DNA of 64,000 bases, from positions 186,001 to 250,000 of the forward strand of contig NZ_JAEMGS010000003.1 in NCBI RefSeq assembly GCF_017309075.1. The letters are read 5' to 3'. The position numbers and the translations under genes are program-made. Below, piece by piece: positions 9,324 to 20,240 of the stretch. Within the stretch, counting starts at the first letter, position 1, and the number at the start of each line of letters is the position of its first letter. Source of the DNA: Motiliproteus sp. SC1-56 (GTDB lineage Bacteria > Pseudomonadota > Gammaproteobacteria > Pseudomonadales > Balneatricaceae). The notes under the pieces were generated by a model. The model saw nothing but the letters and a program-made list of their open reading frames with translations, had not been told where the DNA came from and did not search any database.

Positions 9324-9848
9324 TCAGTACTTAACCTGCCGACGGCGAATGGACTCAATACTGCGCACCCAGGGCTTTTCACTCAGCTGATAACGGGACA
9401 TCAACTCCGCCGCCGCCGCCTTGGCGGTGGCCGTGGAGGAAAACTCGCCGGCGACCAAAAGCTGCCAGAGCTTGCCCTTGTCCTTGATATAGAGGGTACG
9501 GCTGCCAGGAATCTTCAGCTGATCGCTGGCCTTTTCCAGGCAGGCCATGGACTGGCAGGCATAGAGCTGCAGTGTATAGCGCGGGACGCCCTCGCCCAGC
9601 TGTTCTCCCGCCAGCGACGGCACCGCGTCCAGTCCGGGACTCGACGGGGTCGGCGCCGGGGCGTCGATAAACTTCACCTCGGAGAGATACCGCTCGGAGC
9701 GGAAGACCTCCATCCTCCCTTCACGCCAGGCCGCACAGAGCCAGACCTCGCCGTCCGCACGACAGGAAACCAAGCTGGCCACTTCCACGGCCATCGCCGG
9801 TGTCACCGTGCCCAGCAGGATCCAAAAACCCAACACCCGTTTAAACAT
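9324..9848 (-). CDS. Secreted SPOR-domain protein
   Basis: This 174-residue protein starts with a cleavable signal peptide (MFKRVLGFWILLGTVTPAMA). A small mature N-terminal region follows with a Cys pair (VSCRADGEVWLCAAW), then a linker rich in Pro and Ser, and a SPOR-like domain from about residue 88 (YTLQLYACQSMACLEKAS, LYIKDKGKLWQLLVAGEFSS) to the end. SPOR domains bind denuded peptidoglycan glycan strands. The protein has no membrane anchor, unlike FtsN or DamX, so it should be free in the periplasm. It lies upstream of speA on the same strand but 200 bases away, probably a separate unit. Confidence 0.75.
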   Translation of the reverse strand: MFKRVLGFWILLGTVTPAMAVEVASLVSCRADGEVWLCAAWREGRMEVFRSERYLSEVKFIDAPAPTPSSPGLDAVPSLAGEQLGEGVPRYTLQLYACQSMACLEKASDQLKIPGSRTLYIKDKGKLWQLLVAGEFSSTATAKAAAAELMSRYQLSEKPWVRSIESIRRRQVKY

Positions 9849-10416
9849 CGTCTGCTTCTCTTACGCCTAAGCTACTGAAATTGCAGAGTATATGATCAGC
9901 ACCCAAGTTTCAAAAGCGCTTAAAACCGCCCTCATGAAAACTCTCGGTTCCGTCGCGTTTTCGCCCCTCCCCAGGCCCCTCCCCAGGCCTCACCCCAACC
10001 ACACACACCGCTTCCGCCCACCGCTCCCGCACAGCGCCCCACACACCTCTGAGCGCTCAAACGGATAGCTATCCATCCACTAACGCGGTGTGCATCATTG
10101 TGGGCCAAAACACCCGGGCTTTGCGCCAACCTACTGTAACAAGCGCCCCCTTAGCTTGTATTGACTACACTTTTATGACCCGCCGCCCGCGCATTCCGGC
10201 GCCTATCACGGAGTCACCTAGCCTGGACCAGGCCAAACTTGGCTGAGCTAGACAAAGCGCTCCTGCTGTCTACGCCGGGCACCGGTGGGCAACAGCCACG
10301 AAACCGCGCCCAGGAGCCCTTGGCGTCCTGATACGCGTTTTCACATTGACTCGTCGCCGTTGCCCCGCGTTCGCTCAGGTCAACGGGTCGGGCCATCTTC
10401 AGGAGGAAGAGAGCCA
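9849..10416. other. 568-base non-coding region before the sulfatase
   Basis: I see no convincing gene here. It holds a 12-bp direct tandem repeat (CCCCTCCCCAGG, 9964-9975 and 9976-9987) in a C-rich tract, and an isolated TTGACT hexamer at 10161 without a good partner. Two adjacent palindromes lie at 10221-10233 and 10232-10243. Open frames on either strand (for example minus 9932-10129) have low-complexity Gly/Trp-rich translations and no start signals. Confidence 0.55.
10221..10243. promoter_or_regulatory. Paired palindromes upstream of the sulfatase gene
   Basis: GCCTGG-A-CCAGGC is a perfect 13-bp palindrome at 10221-10233, overlapped by GCCAA-AC-TTGGC at 10232-10243. They lie about 175-195 bases before the sulfatase start. 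Such paired palindromes suit an operator for a dimeric regulator, but no promoter is clearly positioned around them. Confidence 0.35.
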
Positions 10417-12009
10417 ATGAGCACGATCTGTAAACGCATCGCGAGCGGATTCATCGCCTGCCTTTTCGCCGTTCTAGGCAACATGGCCGCTGCGCAGGAA
10501 AGCAAACCCAATATCCTGGTGATCTGGGGCGACGATATCGGGTGGTCAAACCTCAGTGCCTACGAGGGCGGGGTGATGGGATACCGGACCCCCAACATCG
10601 ATCGCATCGGTAACGAGGGCGCCATCTTCAGCGACCACTACGCGCAGCCCAGCTGCACCGCGGGCAGGGCCGCCTTCGTGACCGGCCAGTACCCCATCCG
10701 CTCCGGCATGACCACCGTGGGACAGCCCGGCGACGCGCTCGGCCTGATGGCCGAATCGCCGTCTATCGCGGAAGTGATGAAAGACATGGGATACCGTACC
10801 GGCCAGTTCGGCAAGAACCACCTTGGCGACCGCAACTCGCACCTGCCGACGGTACACGGCTTCGATGAGTTCTTCGGTAACCTCTACCACCTCAACACCC
10901 AGGAAGAAGCAGAACAACGGGACTACCAGAACTTCGGTGAGGCCTACGCAGGCAGCCTGGAGGAGTACGAGTCCAAGTTCGGCACCCGCGGCGTTCTGCA
11001 CTGCTTTGCCACCGACAAGTCCGATTCCACCGAGGACCCGCGCTTCGGCAAAGTCGGCCGTCAAAAATGCACAGACACGGGCCCCCTGACCCAGGAGCGG
11101 ATGAAAAACTTCGACGGCGAGGAGATGATTCCCAAGGCCATCGACTTCATGACCCGGGCCAAGGACGAGGGCGAGCCCTTCTTCGTCTGGGTGAACACTA
11201 GCCGCATGCATCTCTATACCCGCATCGGCGACGAATGGCTTAAGGCCGTTGAAAACTACACCAGCGAGTCCGACTATTACGGCGCCGGCATGCTGCAACA
11301 CGACCGTGACGTGGGCGGAATTCTCGACTGGCTGGAACAGAACGGTTTGGCGGAAAACACCATCGTGGTCTATTCCACCGACAACGGCCCGGAGCACTCC
11401 TCCTGGCCCCATGGCGGCACAACCCCGTTCCGCGGAGAGAAGATGACCACCTACGAGGGTGGTGTGCGCGTCCCCATGATGGTCCGCTGGCCTGAGAAGA
11501 TCCCGGCCGGGCAGCATTTGAACGGCATCCAGGGCCACCAGGACGTGTTCACCACCCTCGCCGCCGCCGCCGGTGAGCCCGACGTGGCCGCCAAGATGAT
11601 GAAGGAGAAAAAGCAGTACATCGACGGGGTCAACAACCTCGAGTACTGGATGGGCCAATCGGATCACTCCAACCGCAACCACATCTTCCACTACTACGAG
11701 AGCAAGCTGACGGCGATCCGCATGGGGCCCTGGAAGTTCCACTTCTCAACCAAGGAAGACTACTACGCCAACGTCATTCCGCGCACCGTGCCCCTGGTGT
11801 TCAACATCCGCATGGACCCCTACGAGAGCTATGATTCGCCCGACGCCTACGGACACCTGATGCAGAAGGTCTCCTGGCTGATCCAGCCGATGGGTGAACT
11901 GATGGGGGCGCACCTCAAGTCGCTCGCCGATTACCCGCCGGTCCAGGGTGGCAAGAGCTTCGACATGTCCAACGTGGTGGACCAGTTCATCAACAAGGCA
12001 GTGCAGTAA
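10417..12009 (+). CDS. Periplasmic arylsulfatase-type sulfatase
   Basis: This is a 530-residue type I sulfatase with a signal peptide ([19 protein letters not shown]). After it comes the metal motif WGDDIGWSN, and the maturation motif PSCTAGR with Cys80 as the formylglycine precursor (C-X-A-X-R). [10 protein letters not shown] is the second family signature, and STDNGPE supplies further metal ligands. The frame opens further upstream, but ATG 10417 is chosen for the strong AGGAGGAAGAG site and the signal peptide. It hydrolyses a sulfate ester of unknown identity in the periplasm and needs a formylglycine-generating enzyme, which is not in the window. It has no sulfatase, transporter or permease neighbours. 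A strong terminator follows. Confidence 0.92.
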   Translation: MSTICKRIASGFIACLFAVLGNMAAAQESKPNILVIWGDDIGWSNLSAYEGGVMGYRTPNIDRIGNEGAIFSDHYAQPSCTAGRAAFVTGQYPIRSGMTTVGQPGDALGLMAESPSIAEVMKDMGYRTGQFGKNHLGDRNSHLPTVHGFDEFFGNLYHLNTQEEAEQRDYQNFGEAYAGSLEEYESKFGTRGVLHCFATDKSDSTEDPRFGKVGRQKCTDTGPLTQERMKNFDGEEMIPKAIDFMTRAKDEGEPFFVWVNTSRMHLYTRIGDEWLKAVENYTSESDYYGAGMLQHDRDVGGILDWLEQNGLAENTIVVYSTDNGPEHSSWPHGGTTPFRGEKMTTYEGGVRVPMMVRWPEKIPAGQHLNGIQGHQDVFTTLAAAAGEPDVAAKMMKEKKQYIDGVNNLEYWMGQSDHSNRNHIFHYYESKLTAIRMGPWKFHFSTKEDYYANVIPRTVPLVFNIRMDPYESYDSPDAYGHLMQKVSWLIQPMGELMGAHLKSLADYPPVQGGKSFDMSNVVDQFINKAVQ

Positions 12010-12066
12010 CCCACGGATGCTCCGCCTGCCGGGCGGGCGCACACAAGCGAACCTTTCAGCAGTCCA

Positions 12067-12095
12067 AAAAACGGCCACCCCAGGGTGGCCGTTTT
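12067..12095 (+). terminator. Rho-independent terminator after the sulfatase
   Basis: AAAACGGCCACCC and GGGTGGCCGTTTT form a near-perfect stem with a tiny loop, with A-tract and T-tract on either side, so it can work in both directions. It lies 58 bases past the sulfatase stop. Confidence 0.9.
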
Positions 12096-12264
12096 CGCTA
12101 TCTTTCGGCACCCCGATTTTGGTGCGCTTCCCGTCTCTACTGCCCCACCTGCCGAGCCGAGCCCTTTCGTCATAATCCGGCTTGTCGCTCGAACTCGCCT
12201 ACAATTGCCGTGTACGCCCGGTCTTGGCGTTGACTCCCAAACTAGACAAGAAGGGGGAATTGCG

Positions 12265-13221
12265 ATGAGAAGGAAAATTCAGTCGTTGTTCTATGTAGGC
12301 ATTTTTGCCCTATCAGGGGCGCTGTTTGGCCCTGCAGCACTGGCCGCTGGTCATGAAGACCAAAAACACGCCCAGGAAAACGAGGGTAAGCGCCTCTATA
12401 ACTCCTATTGTTTTCTCTGCCACGGAACCTCAGGCCGTAGCGGTGGCGTTCTCGCCAACAAGCTGGAGATTTCCGACGCGGTAGCCAATTTGGCGCAGGC
12501 CAAATATGGCGATATGGAAAATGCCAAGCTGGAGGAGATCATCGCCGGCTACGATCGCCCCGACTCACTGATGCCTAAATGGGGTACAGTGCTGAGCAAG
12601 AACGAGATCAAGAGTATCGCGACCTACGTTAAGTCGCTCTACCCGCGTTATGCACTGATCAACGGCAAGCGGGTCTACTCCGCCAGTTGTTCCGGCTGTC
12701 ACGGCGCGGATGGCACCGGCGGTGGTCCGCTGGCGGCCACCCTCAAGGTGAGCGACCGCGTGCCTGACCTGACCGCAGAGAAGTACAAAAAAATGGACGT
12801 CTCGGCTCTCTCCCATGCGATTGTTGAATACAGCGCCAAGGAGGATACGCTACCCAAGTGGAGCGCGGTCCTGACCGAGGATCAGCTCACCAATGTGTCC
12901 TCCTTTATCCAGCAGTTCGGCGTCACCGAGTTGTATGTTTACGGGGATCCGGAGCGGGGGAAGGAGATTTTCCGCCTCAACTGCGTTGCCTGTCACGGGC
13001 AGCAGGGCAAGGGTGACGGTATTTTGGCTGAGCTGATGAATGTGGAGATGGTGGACTACACCAGCAAGTCTCAGTTGGATATCTCCGACGAGGGGCTTAT
13101 CCATATTATTTCAATGGGGGCCGGCCAATACATGCCGCGCTGGATGGGTGAGTTGAACGCCGACCAGATCCGCGATGTAGCGGCCTATGTGCGGACGCTC
13201 TATCAACCACCAAAAATGTAG
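12265..13221 (+). CDS. Periplasmic triheme c-type cytochrome
   Basis: This 318-residue protein has a signal peptide (FYVGIFALSGALFGPAALAA) and three consecutive cytochrome c domains. Heme-binding sites are CFLCH (Cys49-His53), CSGCH (Cys142-His146) and CVACH (Cys240-His244). The distal Met is visible in domain 1 (LMPKW, Met103) and domain 3 (YMPRW, Met290), but domain 2 reads TLPKW with Leu196 in that place. No membrane anchor is present after the signal, so it should be a soluble periplasmic electron carrier. ATG 12265 is chosen over the upstream open frame for its GGGGG-rich site and the signal peptide. Its redox partner is unknown; the neighbouring sulfatase is separated by a terminator. 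Confidence 0.9.
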   Translation: MRRKIQSLFYVGIFALSGALFGPAALAAGHEDQKHAQENEGKRLYNSYCFLCHGTSGRSGGVLANKLEISDAVANLAQAKYGDMENAKLEEIIAGYDRPDSLMPKWGTVLSKNEIKSIATYVKSLYPRYALINGKRVYSASCSGCHGADGTGGGPLAATLKVSDRVPDLTAEKYKKMDVSALSHAIVEYSAKEDTLPKWSAVLTEDQLTNVSSFIQQFGVTELYVYGDPERGKEIFRLNCVACHGQQGKGDGILAELMNVEMVDYTSKSQLDISDEGLIHIISMGAGQYMPRWMGELNADQIRDVAAYVRTLYQPPKM

Positions 13222-13275
13222 GACACCGGCACCCGACTGCGCACTCCGGTAGCCGCCTGCCAAAGGTTGGGAAAA

Positions 13276-13297
13276 GCCCTCCCGCGAGCGGGAGGGC
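13276..13297 (+). repeat. Hairpin after the triheme cytochrome gene
   Basis: GCCCTCCC and GGGAGGGC form a perfect 8-bp stem, extendable through the GCGAGC loop. It is 55 bases beyond the stop. No T-tract follows, so it is only a possible terminator or 3' stabiliser. Confidence 0.5.
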
Positions 13298-13469
13298 ATA
13301 GACACGCCTGACGGCTGAGCTAGGAACACCAAACCTATACTCTTTTTTTCAACAACTTACGCGTTCGGAATTTTAAAGTGTTGAAACGGTTGTTTGGATT
13401 GATGGTGCTCGGCTAGCAAGGCAACTTTACCCAGAGCGGATCCGCTGCCTGCCGGGTTTCGAGAACACC

Positions 13470-15047
13470 TCACTCCCACTCGATGGTCGCCGGCGGCTTG
13501 CTGGAAACATCGTAGGTCACCCGGGAGATGCCGGCGATCTCGTTGATGATGCGGCTGGAAACCGCCTCCAGAAGCTCGTAGGGCAGGTGCGCCCAGCGGG
13601 CGGTCATGAAGTCGACTGTCTCCACCGCCCGCAGGCTGACCACGTATTCGTAGCGGCGGCCATCCCCAACCACGCCCACGGACTTGACCGGCAGGAAGAC
13701 CACGAACGCCTGGCTGGTCTTGTGGTACCAACCGGCCCGGTGCAGTTCCTCGATAAAGATGGCATCCGCCTCCCGCAGAATGTCGGCGTACTCTTTCTTG
13801 ACCTCGCCGAGAATCCGCACCCCCAGACCCGGGCCCGGGAACGGGTGGCGGTAGACCATGTCGTAGGGCAGGCCCAGCTCGAGGCCGATCTTGCGTACTT
13901 CATCCTTGAACAGCTCACGCAGCGGCTCCACCAGCTCCAGGGCCATATCGTCCGGCAGGCCGCCGACGTTGTGGTGGGACTTGATCACGTGCGCCTTGCC
14001 AGTTTTCGCCGCCGCCGACTCGATCACATCGGGGTAGATGGTGCCCTGGGCCAGCCACTTGACGTTGTCGAGCTTGGCCGCCTCGGCGTCAAAGACATCG
14101 ATAAAGGTGTTGCCGATGATCTTGCGCTTGGCCTCGGGGTCGGTGACCCCTGCCAGTTTACTGAGAAACAGCTCTTCGGCATCGACCCGGATCACCTTAA
14201 CGCCCATGTTCTTGGCGAACATGTCCATCACCTGATCACCCTCGTGCTTGCGCAGCAGACCGTTGTCCACGAAGACACAGGTGAGCTGGTCGCCGATCGC
14301 CTTGTGCAGCAGGGCCGCTACCACGGAGGAGTCGACACCGCCGGAAAGGCCCAGCAGCACGTGATCGTCGCCCACCTGGGCGCGGACCTGCTCGATGGCG
14401 TCCTGGGCGATATTGCTCGGCGTCCAGAGGGGTTCGCAGCCGCAAATATCATGCACGAAGCGGCTCAAAATACGCTGCCCCTGCTTAGTGTGGGTCACCT
14501 CGGGGTGGAACTGGACCCCGTAAAAGCGCTTCTGCTCGTTGCACATCCCAGCAATGGGCGCGCTCTCGGTTGCCGCCATCAAGTGGAAGCCCGGGGGCAT
14601 GCTCACCACCTTGTCGCCGTGACTCATCCAGACGTCCAGCAACAGCACCCCGTTATTGGCCACGTGATCCTCGATGCCCTCGAGCAGCGAGCTGCTGCCC
14701 TCGATCCGCACCTGCGCGTAACCGAACTCGCGCAGGTCGGAGGACTCCACCTCGCCGCCCATCTGTTCAGCCATGGTCTGCATGCCGTAGCAAATACCCA
14801 GCACCGGCACCCCCAGCTCAAAGACCACCTGGGGCGCCCGCGGGGTGTCGCTGCCGGTCACCGACTCCGGGCCACCGGCGAGGATAATTCCCTTGGGATC
14901 AAAGGCGCGCACCTCCTCCTCGGTCATGTCGAAGGCGCGGATCTCGCAGTAGACGCCGCACTCGCGGACGCGTCGGGCGATCAACTGGGTGTACTGTGAA
15001 CCGAAGTCCAGGATCAAAATTCGCTGTGCATGAATGTCTTTTGACAC
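13470..15047 (-). CDS. guaA: GMP synthase (glutamine-hydrolysing)
   Basis: The 525-residue protein has the class I glutamine amidotransferase domain first ([17 protein letters not shown], nucleophile Cys86 in GICYGMQ, His/Glu in [11 protein letters not shown]). The ATP-pyrophosphatase domain follows with its P-loop GLSGGVDSS, and then the dimerisation domain ending [17 protein letters not shown]. It aminates XMP to GMP in the cytoplasm. It lies downstream of guaB on the same strand, as in many bacteria, but the 200-base gap contains a terminator, so guaA probably has its own promoter or depends on read-through. Confidence 0.98.
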   Translation of the reverse strand: MSKDIHAQRILILDFGSQYTQLIARRVRECGVYCEIRAFDMTEEEVRAFDPKGIILAGGPESVTGSDTPRAPQVVFELGVPVLGICYGMQTMAEQMGGEVESSDLREFGYAQVRIEGSSSLLEGIEDHVANNGVLLLDVWMSHGDKVVSMPPGFHLMAATESAPIAGMCNEQKRFYGVQFHPEVTHTKQGQRILSRFVHDICGCEPLWTPSNIAQDAIEQVRAQVGDDHVLLGLSGGVDSSVVAALLHKAIGDQLTCVFVDNGLLRKHEGDQVMDMFAKNMGVKVIRVDAEELFLSKLAGVTDPEAKRKIIGNTFIDVFDAEAAKLDNVKWLAQGTIYPDVIESAAAKTGKAHVIKSHHNVGGLPDDMALELVEPLRELFKDEVRKIGLELGLPYDMVYRHPFPGPGLGVRILGEVKKEYADILREADAIFIEELHRAGWYHKTSQAFVVFLPVKSVGVVGDGRRYEYVVSLRAVETVDFMTARWAHLPYELLEAVSSRIINEIAGISRVTYDVSSKPPATIEWE

Positions 15048-15200
15048 GGTTTAACTCCGTTACTCAATCTGCGAGCCCCGCGGGGGCACCTCGCCCGTTA
15101 GCCGCTTCTCCCGGTCGGGAGCAACGTCCTGTTCCTGTTGGCGGCCCTCCGACTGGGACGGGCCCTGATCAAGAGGCGAAAACAGCCCCCTCTGAAACTA

Positions 15201-15225
15201 AAAAGGGGCTGCCTGCGACAGCCCC
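15201..15225 (-). terminator. Rho-independent terminator between guaB and guaA
   Basis: GGGGCTG and CAGCCCC pair around a 7-base loop, and on the transcribed minus strand the stem is followed by TTTTTAG. It lies 24 bases past the guaB stop, so it should end or attenuate guaB transcription before guaA. Confidence 0.85.
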
Positions 15226-15248
15226 GTCTTGCGCTCTGTGCTTCCGGC

Positions 15249-16730
<1,482 letters not shown>

Positions 16731-16837
16731 TCAGTGCGGCAAAGAAAAAAGGATGCATTATATATCGGGGAAACACCCCGAACAAGCACCGAAAATGCGC
16801 CTTTTGACGGGGGCCGCCTACCCGCGCCAAAAGCAAA

Positions 16838-16861
16838 GAAGCGCTGCCAGGGCAGCGCTTC
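16838..16861 (-). terminator. Terminator at the end of the isc operon
   Basis: GAAGCGCTGCC and GGCAGCGCTTC form an 11-bp stem with a minimal loop, 28 bases past the iscX stop. On the minus strand it is followed by TTTGCTTTTGG, a fair U-tract. It separates the isc operon from guaB. Confidence 0.85.
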
Positions 16862-16888
16862 TGCAACAGAAAGAGATCCCGGCCCGGC

Positions 16889-17089
16889 TCAGTCCAGCTC
16901 GTCGATCCAGTTCATCTGAATAGCCTCGAGCACCCGCTCGCCGCAATGCTTGGGATCATCGTCAAAGTCGTCCAGGCCCAGCACCCAGTCCCGCAGGTCG
17001 GTAAAACGAAGGGCGCGGGGATCCACCTCGGGGTAGCGTTCCACCAGCTCGATGGCAATCTCCTGGGTATCCGTCCACTTCAGTCCCAT
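16889..17089 (-). CDS. iscX: Fe-S assembly protein IscX
   Basis: This 66-residue acidic protein is a full-length IscX: LKWTDTQEIAIELVERYPEVDP, LRFTDLRDWVLGLDDFDDDP and the C-terminal IQMNWIDE. IscX binds iron and the cysteine desulfurase IscS, and tunes the rate of cluster building on IscU. It is the last gene of the operon, 10 bases after fdx, and a terminator follows its stop. Confidence 0.95.
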   Translation of the reverse strand: MGLKWTDTQEIAIELVERYPEVDPRALRFTDLRDWVLGLDDFDDDPKHCGERVLEAIQMNWIDELD

Positions 17090-17099
17090 GGCGAACTCC

Positions 17100-17438
17100 T
17101 CAGTGCCCTTCAGACACTTGGTTAAGGGTGTACTTGGGAATCTCGATCACCAGGTCTTCATCACCGACCTGGGCCTGGCAGCTGAGACGCGACTCGGGCT
17201 CCAGCCCCCAGGCCTTGTCCAGCATGTCCTCTTCCAGCTCGTCGGCCTCTCCCAGCGAATCAAAACCCTCCCTCACCACCACATGGCAGGTGGTACAAGC
17301 ACAGGACTTCTCACAGGCGTGTTCGATTTCAATCCCTTCGGCCAGCGCGGCGTCACAGATAGTCACCCCCGGCTCGGCATCGATCACCTTACCTTCGGGG
17401 CAGAGCTCTTCGTGGGGCAGAAAAATCAGTTGCGGCAT
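17100..17438 (-). CDS. fdx: ISC-type [2Fe-2S] ferredoxin
   Basis: The 112-residue ferredoxin has the adrenodoxin-like cluster ligands Cys42, Cys48, Cys51 (in HACEKSCACTTCH) and Cys87 (RLSCQ). An additional cysteine, Cys46, is also present, as in other Fdx proteins. It supplies electrons for cluster assembly on IscU, probably for persulfide reduction. It starts 9 bases after hscA and is followed by iscX, the standard order of the operon. Confidence 0.96.
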   Translation of the reverse strand: MPQLIFLPHEELCPEGKVIDAEPGVTICDAALAEGIEIEHACEKSCACTTCHVVVREGFDSLGEADELEEDMLDKAWGLEPESRLSCQAQVGDEDLVIEIPKYTLNQVSEGH

Positions 17439-17447
17439 CGTATTTCC

Positions 17448-19310
17448 TCAAATCTCGTCCACAGTATGACCCGACAGGGCCCGACGGATGCCGTCATCCA
17501 TGCGGCGAGCGGCGAACTCATCACTGGCGGCGCTCAGCACCTCGACCCCTTTGGCGATGGCCTCGTGATCGCTCCCGCGGCGAACCTGCTTGAGCTGCTC
17601 GATACCCTGGCGCAAAACCGCCAGATCCTGCGAGGCCAGCAGGCGTTCTCCGTCCGCATCCAGGGCGCTTTCCAGGGCCTCTATCAGCCGGTCCGCCTCC
17701 ACCTGCTGCTCGCGCAGGGTACGCGCCTGCTGGTCGCCCTGGGCGTTGGAGAAGGAGTCCCGGATCATGCGGGCGATATCACCGTCGCTGAGGCCATAAG
17801 AGGGTTTAACCTCGATCGCGCTCTCCACACCGCTGGCGAGCTCGCGGGCGCTGACGCTCAGCAGGCCGTCCGCGTCCACCTGGAAGGTAATGCGGATCTT
17901 GGCGGCACCCGCCGCCATGGGGGGAATGCCCTTGAGGGTGAAACGGGCCAGCGAGCGACAATCCTCCACCAGCTCCCGCTCCCCCTGAAGCACGTGCACT
18001 ACCAAGCCGGTCTGACCGTCTTTGTAGGTGGTAAACTCCTGGGCCCGGGCCACCGGGATCGGCGTGTTCCGCTCGATCACCTTCTCGACCAGCCCGCCCA
18101 TGGTCTCCAAACCCAGAGACAGCGGGATCACGTCCAGCAGCAGCATATCGCTGTCGGGCTTGTTACCGGCCAGCACATCAGCCTGAATCGCCGCCCCGAT
18201 CGCCACCACCCGGTCGGGGTCGATGTCGATGTGGGGTGCGCGGCCGAAGAACTCGCCAACCCGCTGGCGCACCAGCGGCACCCGTGTTGAGCCGCCGACC
18301 ATGACCACCTCGCGCACCTCGCCAGCGTCCACCGAGGCGTCCTTGAGGGCGCGCCGGCAGGCGCGAAGGGTCTTCTTGACCAACGGCTCGATCAGCTCGT
18401 CAAATCGGGCGCGGGTCAGCTCACCCACCCAGCTCTGTCCCGCCAGGGTCACGGCGACATCGGCCCGCTCAGCCTCGCTCAACGCCTCCTTGGCGCGACG
18501 GGCGGCGTTCAGCAGCACGCGATCCTCACCACTGGCGAGGTTACTGACCCCCATCTGCGCCAGCACCCACTCGGCGATGGCATGGTCCAGGTCATCGCCG
18601 CCCAGGGCACTGTCGCCCCCGGTGGCCAGCACTTCGAAGACACCGCGATTCAGGCGCAGGATAGAGATATCGAAGGTGCCGCCCCCCAGGTCATAGACGG
18701 CGAACACCCCCTCGGCTTCCCGGTCAAGACCGTAGGCCACGGCGGCGGCAGTGGGCTCGTTGAGCAGCCGCAGCACGTTGATTCCGGCCAGGCGCGCGGC
18801 ATCCTTGGTTGCCTGGCGCTGAGCCTCGTCGAAATAGGCCGGTACGGTAATCACCGCGCCCACCAGCTCACCTCCGAGGGTTTCGGCGCCGCGGGCGGCC
18901 AGCTGTTTAAGTATTTCCGCGGAAACCTCCACCGGGCTCTTTTCGCCGGCATCGGTCACCAGGTAGGGCATGCCTTCAGCCCCGTCGGCAAAGCGGTAGG
19001 GAAGCTGCTCCCCCAGCGCACGCACATCGCCGCCCCCCCGCCCCATCAGGCGCTTTACCGACACAATGGTGTTGGCCGGGTCTTCGGACGCCTTCTCACG
19101 CGCCGCGAGCCCCACCTCGGGGACGTCGCCGGCCCGATAGCGCACCACCGAGGGCAACAGGTGACACCCCTCGGCATCGGGCAAGGTACGGGCCTCGCCA
19201 CTGCGCACGGCAGCCACCAGGGAGTTGGTAGTGCCCAGGTCGATTCCTACCGCCAGCTTGTGTTCATGGGGCTTGGCGCTTTGGCCGGGTTCGGCAATCT
19301 GAAGTAACAT
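17448..19310 (-). CDS. hscA: Fe-S assembly Hsp70 chaperone HscA
   Basis: This 620-residue Hsp70 has the ATPase motifs [27 protein letters not shown] and [13 protein letters not shown]. The substrate-binding domain begins near [13 protein letters not shown]. HscA recognises the LPPVK sequence of IscU and, with HscB, drives cluster transfer from IscU to acceptor proteins. It lies between hscB (6-base gap) and fdx. Length and order are those of HscA rather than DnaK; the short C-terminus lacks the acidic DnaK tail. Confidence 0.97.
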   Translation of the reverse strand: MLLQIAEPGQSAKPHEHKLAVGIDLGTTNSLVAAVRSGEARTLPDAEGCHLLPSVVRYRAGDVPEVGLAAREKASEDPANTIVSVKRLMGRGGGDVRALGEQLPYRFADGAEGMPYLVTDAGEKSPVEVSAEILKQLAARGAETLGGELVGAVITVPAYFDEAQRQATKDAARLAGINVLRLLNEPTAAAVAYGLDREAEGVFAVYDLGGGTFDISILRLNRGVFEVLATGGDSALGGDDLDHAIAEWVLAQMGVSNLASGEDRVLLNAARRAKEALSEAERADVAVTLAGQSWVGELTRARFDELIEPLVKKTLRACRRALKDASVDAGEVREVVMVGGSTRVPLVRQRVGEFFGRAPHIDIDPDRVVAIGAAIQADVLAGNKPDSDMLLLDVIPLSLGLETMGGLVEKVIERNTPIPVARAQEFTTYKDGQTGLVVHVLQGERELVEDCRSLARFTLKGIPPMAAGAAKIRITFQVDADGLLSVSARELASGVESAIEVKPSYGLSDGDIARMIRDSFSNAQGDQQARTLREQQVEADRLIEALESALDADGERLLASQDLAVLRQGIEQLKQVRRGSDHEAIAKGVEVLSAASDEFAARRMDDGIRRALSGHTVDEI

Positions 19311-19316
19311 CTAAGG

Positions 19317-19847
19317 TCAGTCGTCCATCAATTGATCTTCCAGGCGTTCGATTTCCTGGTGCATTTTGTCGAGAAACTGCATCTTGCGCACGCTGTCCGC
19401 GGCCCCGTCCAAGGCGCCCTGCTCCAGGCGCTCTTTAAACTCCCGCACCAGCTGATCCCAGTCGGCCTTCACCCGTCGCTCCAAGGAGGCCAAGGCATCC
19501 TCTGGGTCGACGGCGGCGCGGACCGCCTCCAGCCCTTCACGCAACTCCATCTGCTCCATGAGAAAAGAAGGATCCATGGCGCGGCTGGACTCCGGGCCCA
19601 GCTCCACACCCTGCAGGTGCAGCAGGTAGACGGCGCGCTTAAGCGGAGATTTGAGGGTGGCCAACGCATCGTTGAGGTGCGCGGTGCGCTGCACCGCCTG
19701 CAACTGTTCGGCTTCCCCGGCATGGGCAAAGCGGTCCGGGTGCACCTCACGCTGCAGCGCCCGGTAACGGTTGCTCAGGCGCTCGAGGTCAACGTCAAAC
19801 CCCGGCGTCAGGTCGAAGAGCGAGAAGTAATCCTGAGCGGTGTCCAT
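19317..19847 (-). CDS. hscB: Fe-S assembly J-domain co-chaperone HscB
   Basis: This 176-residue protein has an N-terminal J domain with the HPD motif (residues 36-38, REVHPDRF). Its C-terminal three-helix domain (FLMEQMELREGLEA, AADSVRKMQFLDKM) binds IscU. I chose ATG 19847, seven bases past the iscA stop, because homologs begin close to DYFSLF. A GTG at 19874 would add nine residues and overlap iscA. HscB presents IscU to HscA and stimulates its ATPase. Confidence 0.95.
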   Translation of the reverse strand: MDTAQDYFSLFDLTPGFDVDLERLSNRYRALQREVHPDRFAHAGEAEQLQAVQRTAHLNDALATLKSPLKRAVYLLHLQGVELGPESSRAMDPSFLMEQMELREGLEAVRAAVDPEDALASLERRVKADWDQLVREFKERLEQGALDGAADSVRKMQFLDKMHQEIERLEDQLMDD

Positions 19848-19854
19848 GGGGCGA

Positions 19855-20178
19855 TCAGACGCTGAAGCTTTCACCGCAGCCGCATTCGCTGCGTGCGTTG
19901 GGGTTATTGAACTTGAAGCCCTCGTTGAGCCCTTCCTTTACGAAATCCAGCTCGGTGCCGTCCAGGTAGACCAGACTCTTGGGATCGATGATCACCTTGA
20001 CCCCGTCCATTTCGTAAACCTTGTCCTCGGGCGCGACTTCATCGGCGAATTCCAGCACGTAGCCCATTCCCGAACACCCGGTGGTGCGCACCGCCAGACG
20101 AATACCGGCGCCCTTGCCCCGATTTTCCAGGAACTTGCTGACATGCCGCACGGCCGCCTCTGTCATGGTGATAGCCAT
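19855..20178 (-). CDS. iscA: A-type iron-sulfur carrier IscA
   Basis: The 107-residue protein has the three conserved cysteines of the A-type carriers: Cys35 in TTGCSGMGY, and Cys99 and Cys101 in ECGCGESF. It accepts clusters from IscU and passes them, mainly as [4Fe-4S], to target enzymes. It is separated from iscU by 62 bases that hold a strong GC hairpin, the widest gap between structural genes in this operon. Confidence 0.96.
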   Translation of the reverse strand: MAITMTEAAVRHVSKFLENRGKGAGIRLAVRTTGCSGMGYVLEFADEVAPEDKVYEMDGVKVIIDPKSLVYLDGTELDFVKEGLNEGFKFNNPNARSECGCGESFSV

Positions 20179-20199
20179 ATCTAACCCTTACTCGGTAGA

Positions 20200-20220
20200 G
20201 CGCGCCCGTGGTGGGCGCGC
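20200..20220 (-). repeat. Intercistronic hairpin between iscU and iscA
   Basis: GCGCGCCC-GTGGT-GGGCGCGC is a perfect 8-bp, all-GC stem with a 5-base loop in the iscU-iscA gap. There is no U-tract, so it is more likely an RNA processing or stability element than a terminator. Confidence 0.65.
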
Positions 20221-20240
20221 CTGTTGTTGCTCTGCCTGTG

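Noticed and set aside
9932-10129. Minus-strand 65-codon frame in the gap before the sulfatase
   Set aside because: Translation is Gly/Trp/Ala-rich from a C-rich repeat tract; no start signal or family resemblance.
12067-12095. Stem-loop considered as an operator for the triheme cytochrome gene
   Set aside because: A- and T-tracts at both ends and the position behind the sulfatase stop make it a plain terminator.
17448-19310. DnaK as alternative to HscA
   Set aside because: Length, lack of the acidic C-terminal tail and the isc operon place fix it as HscA.
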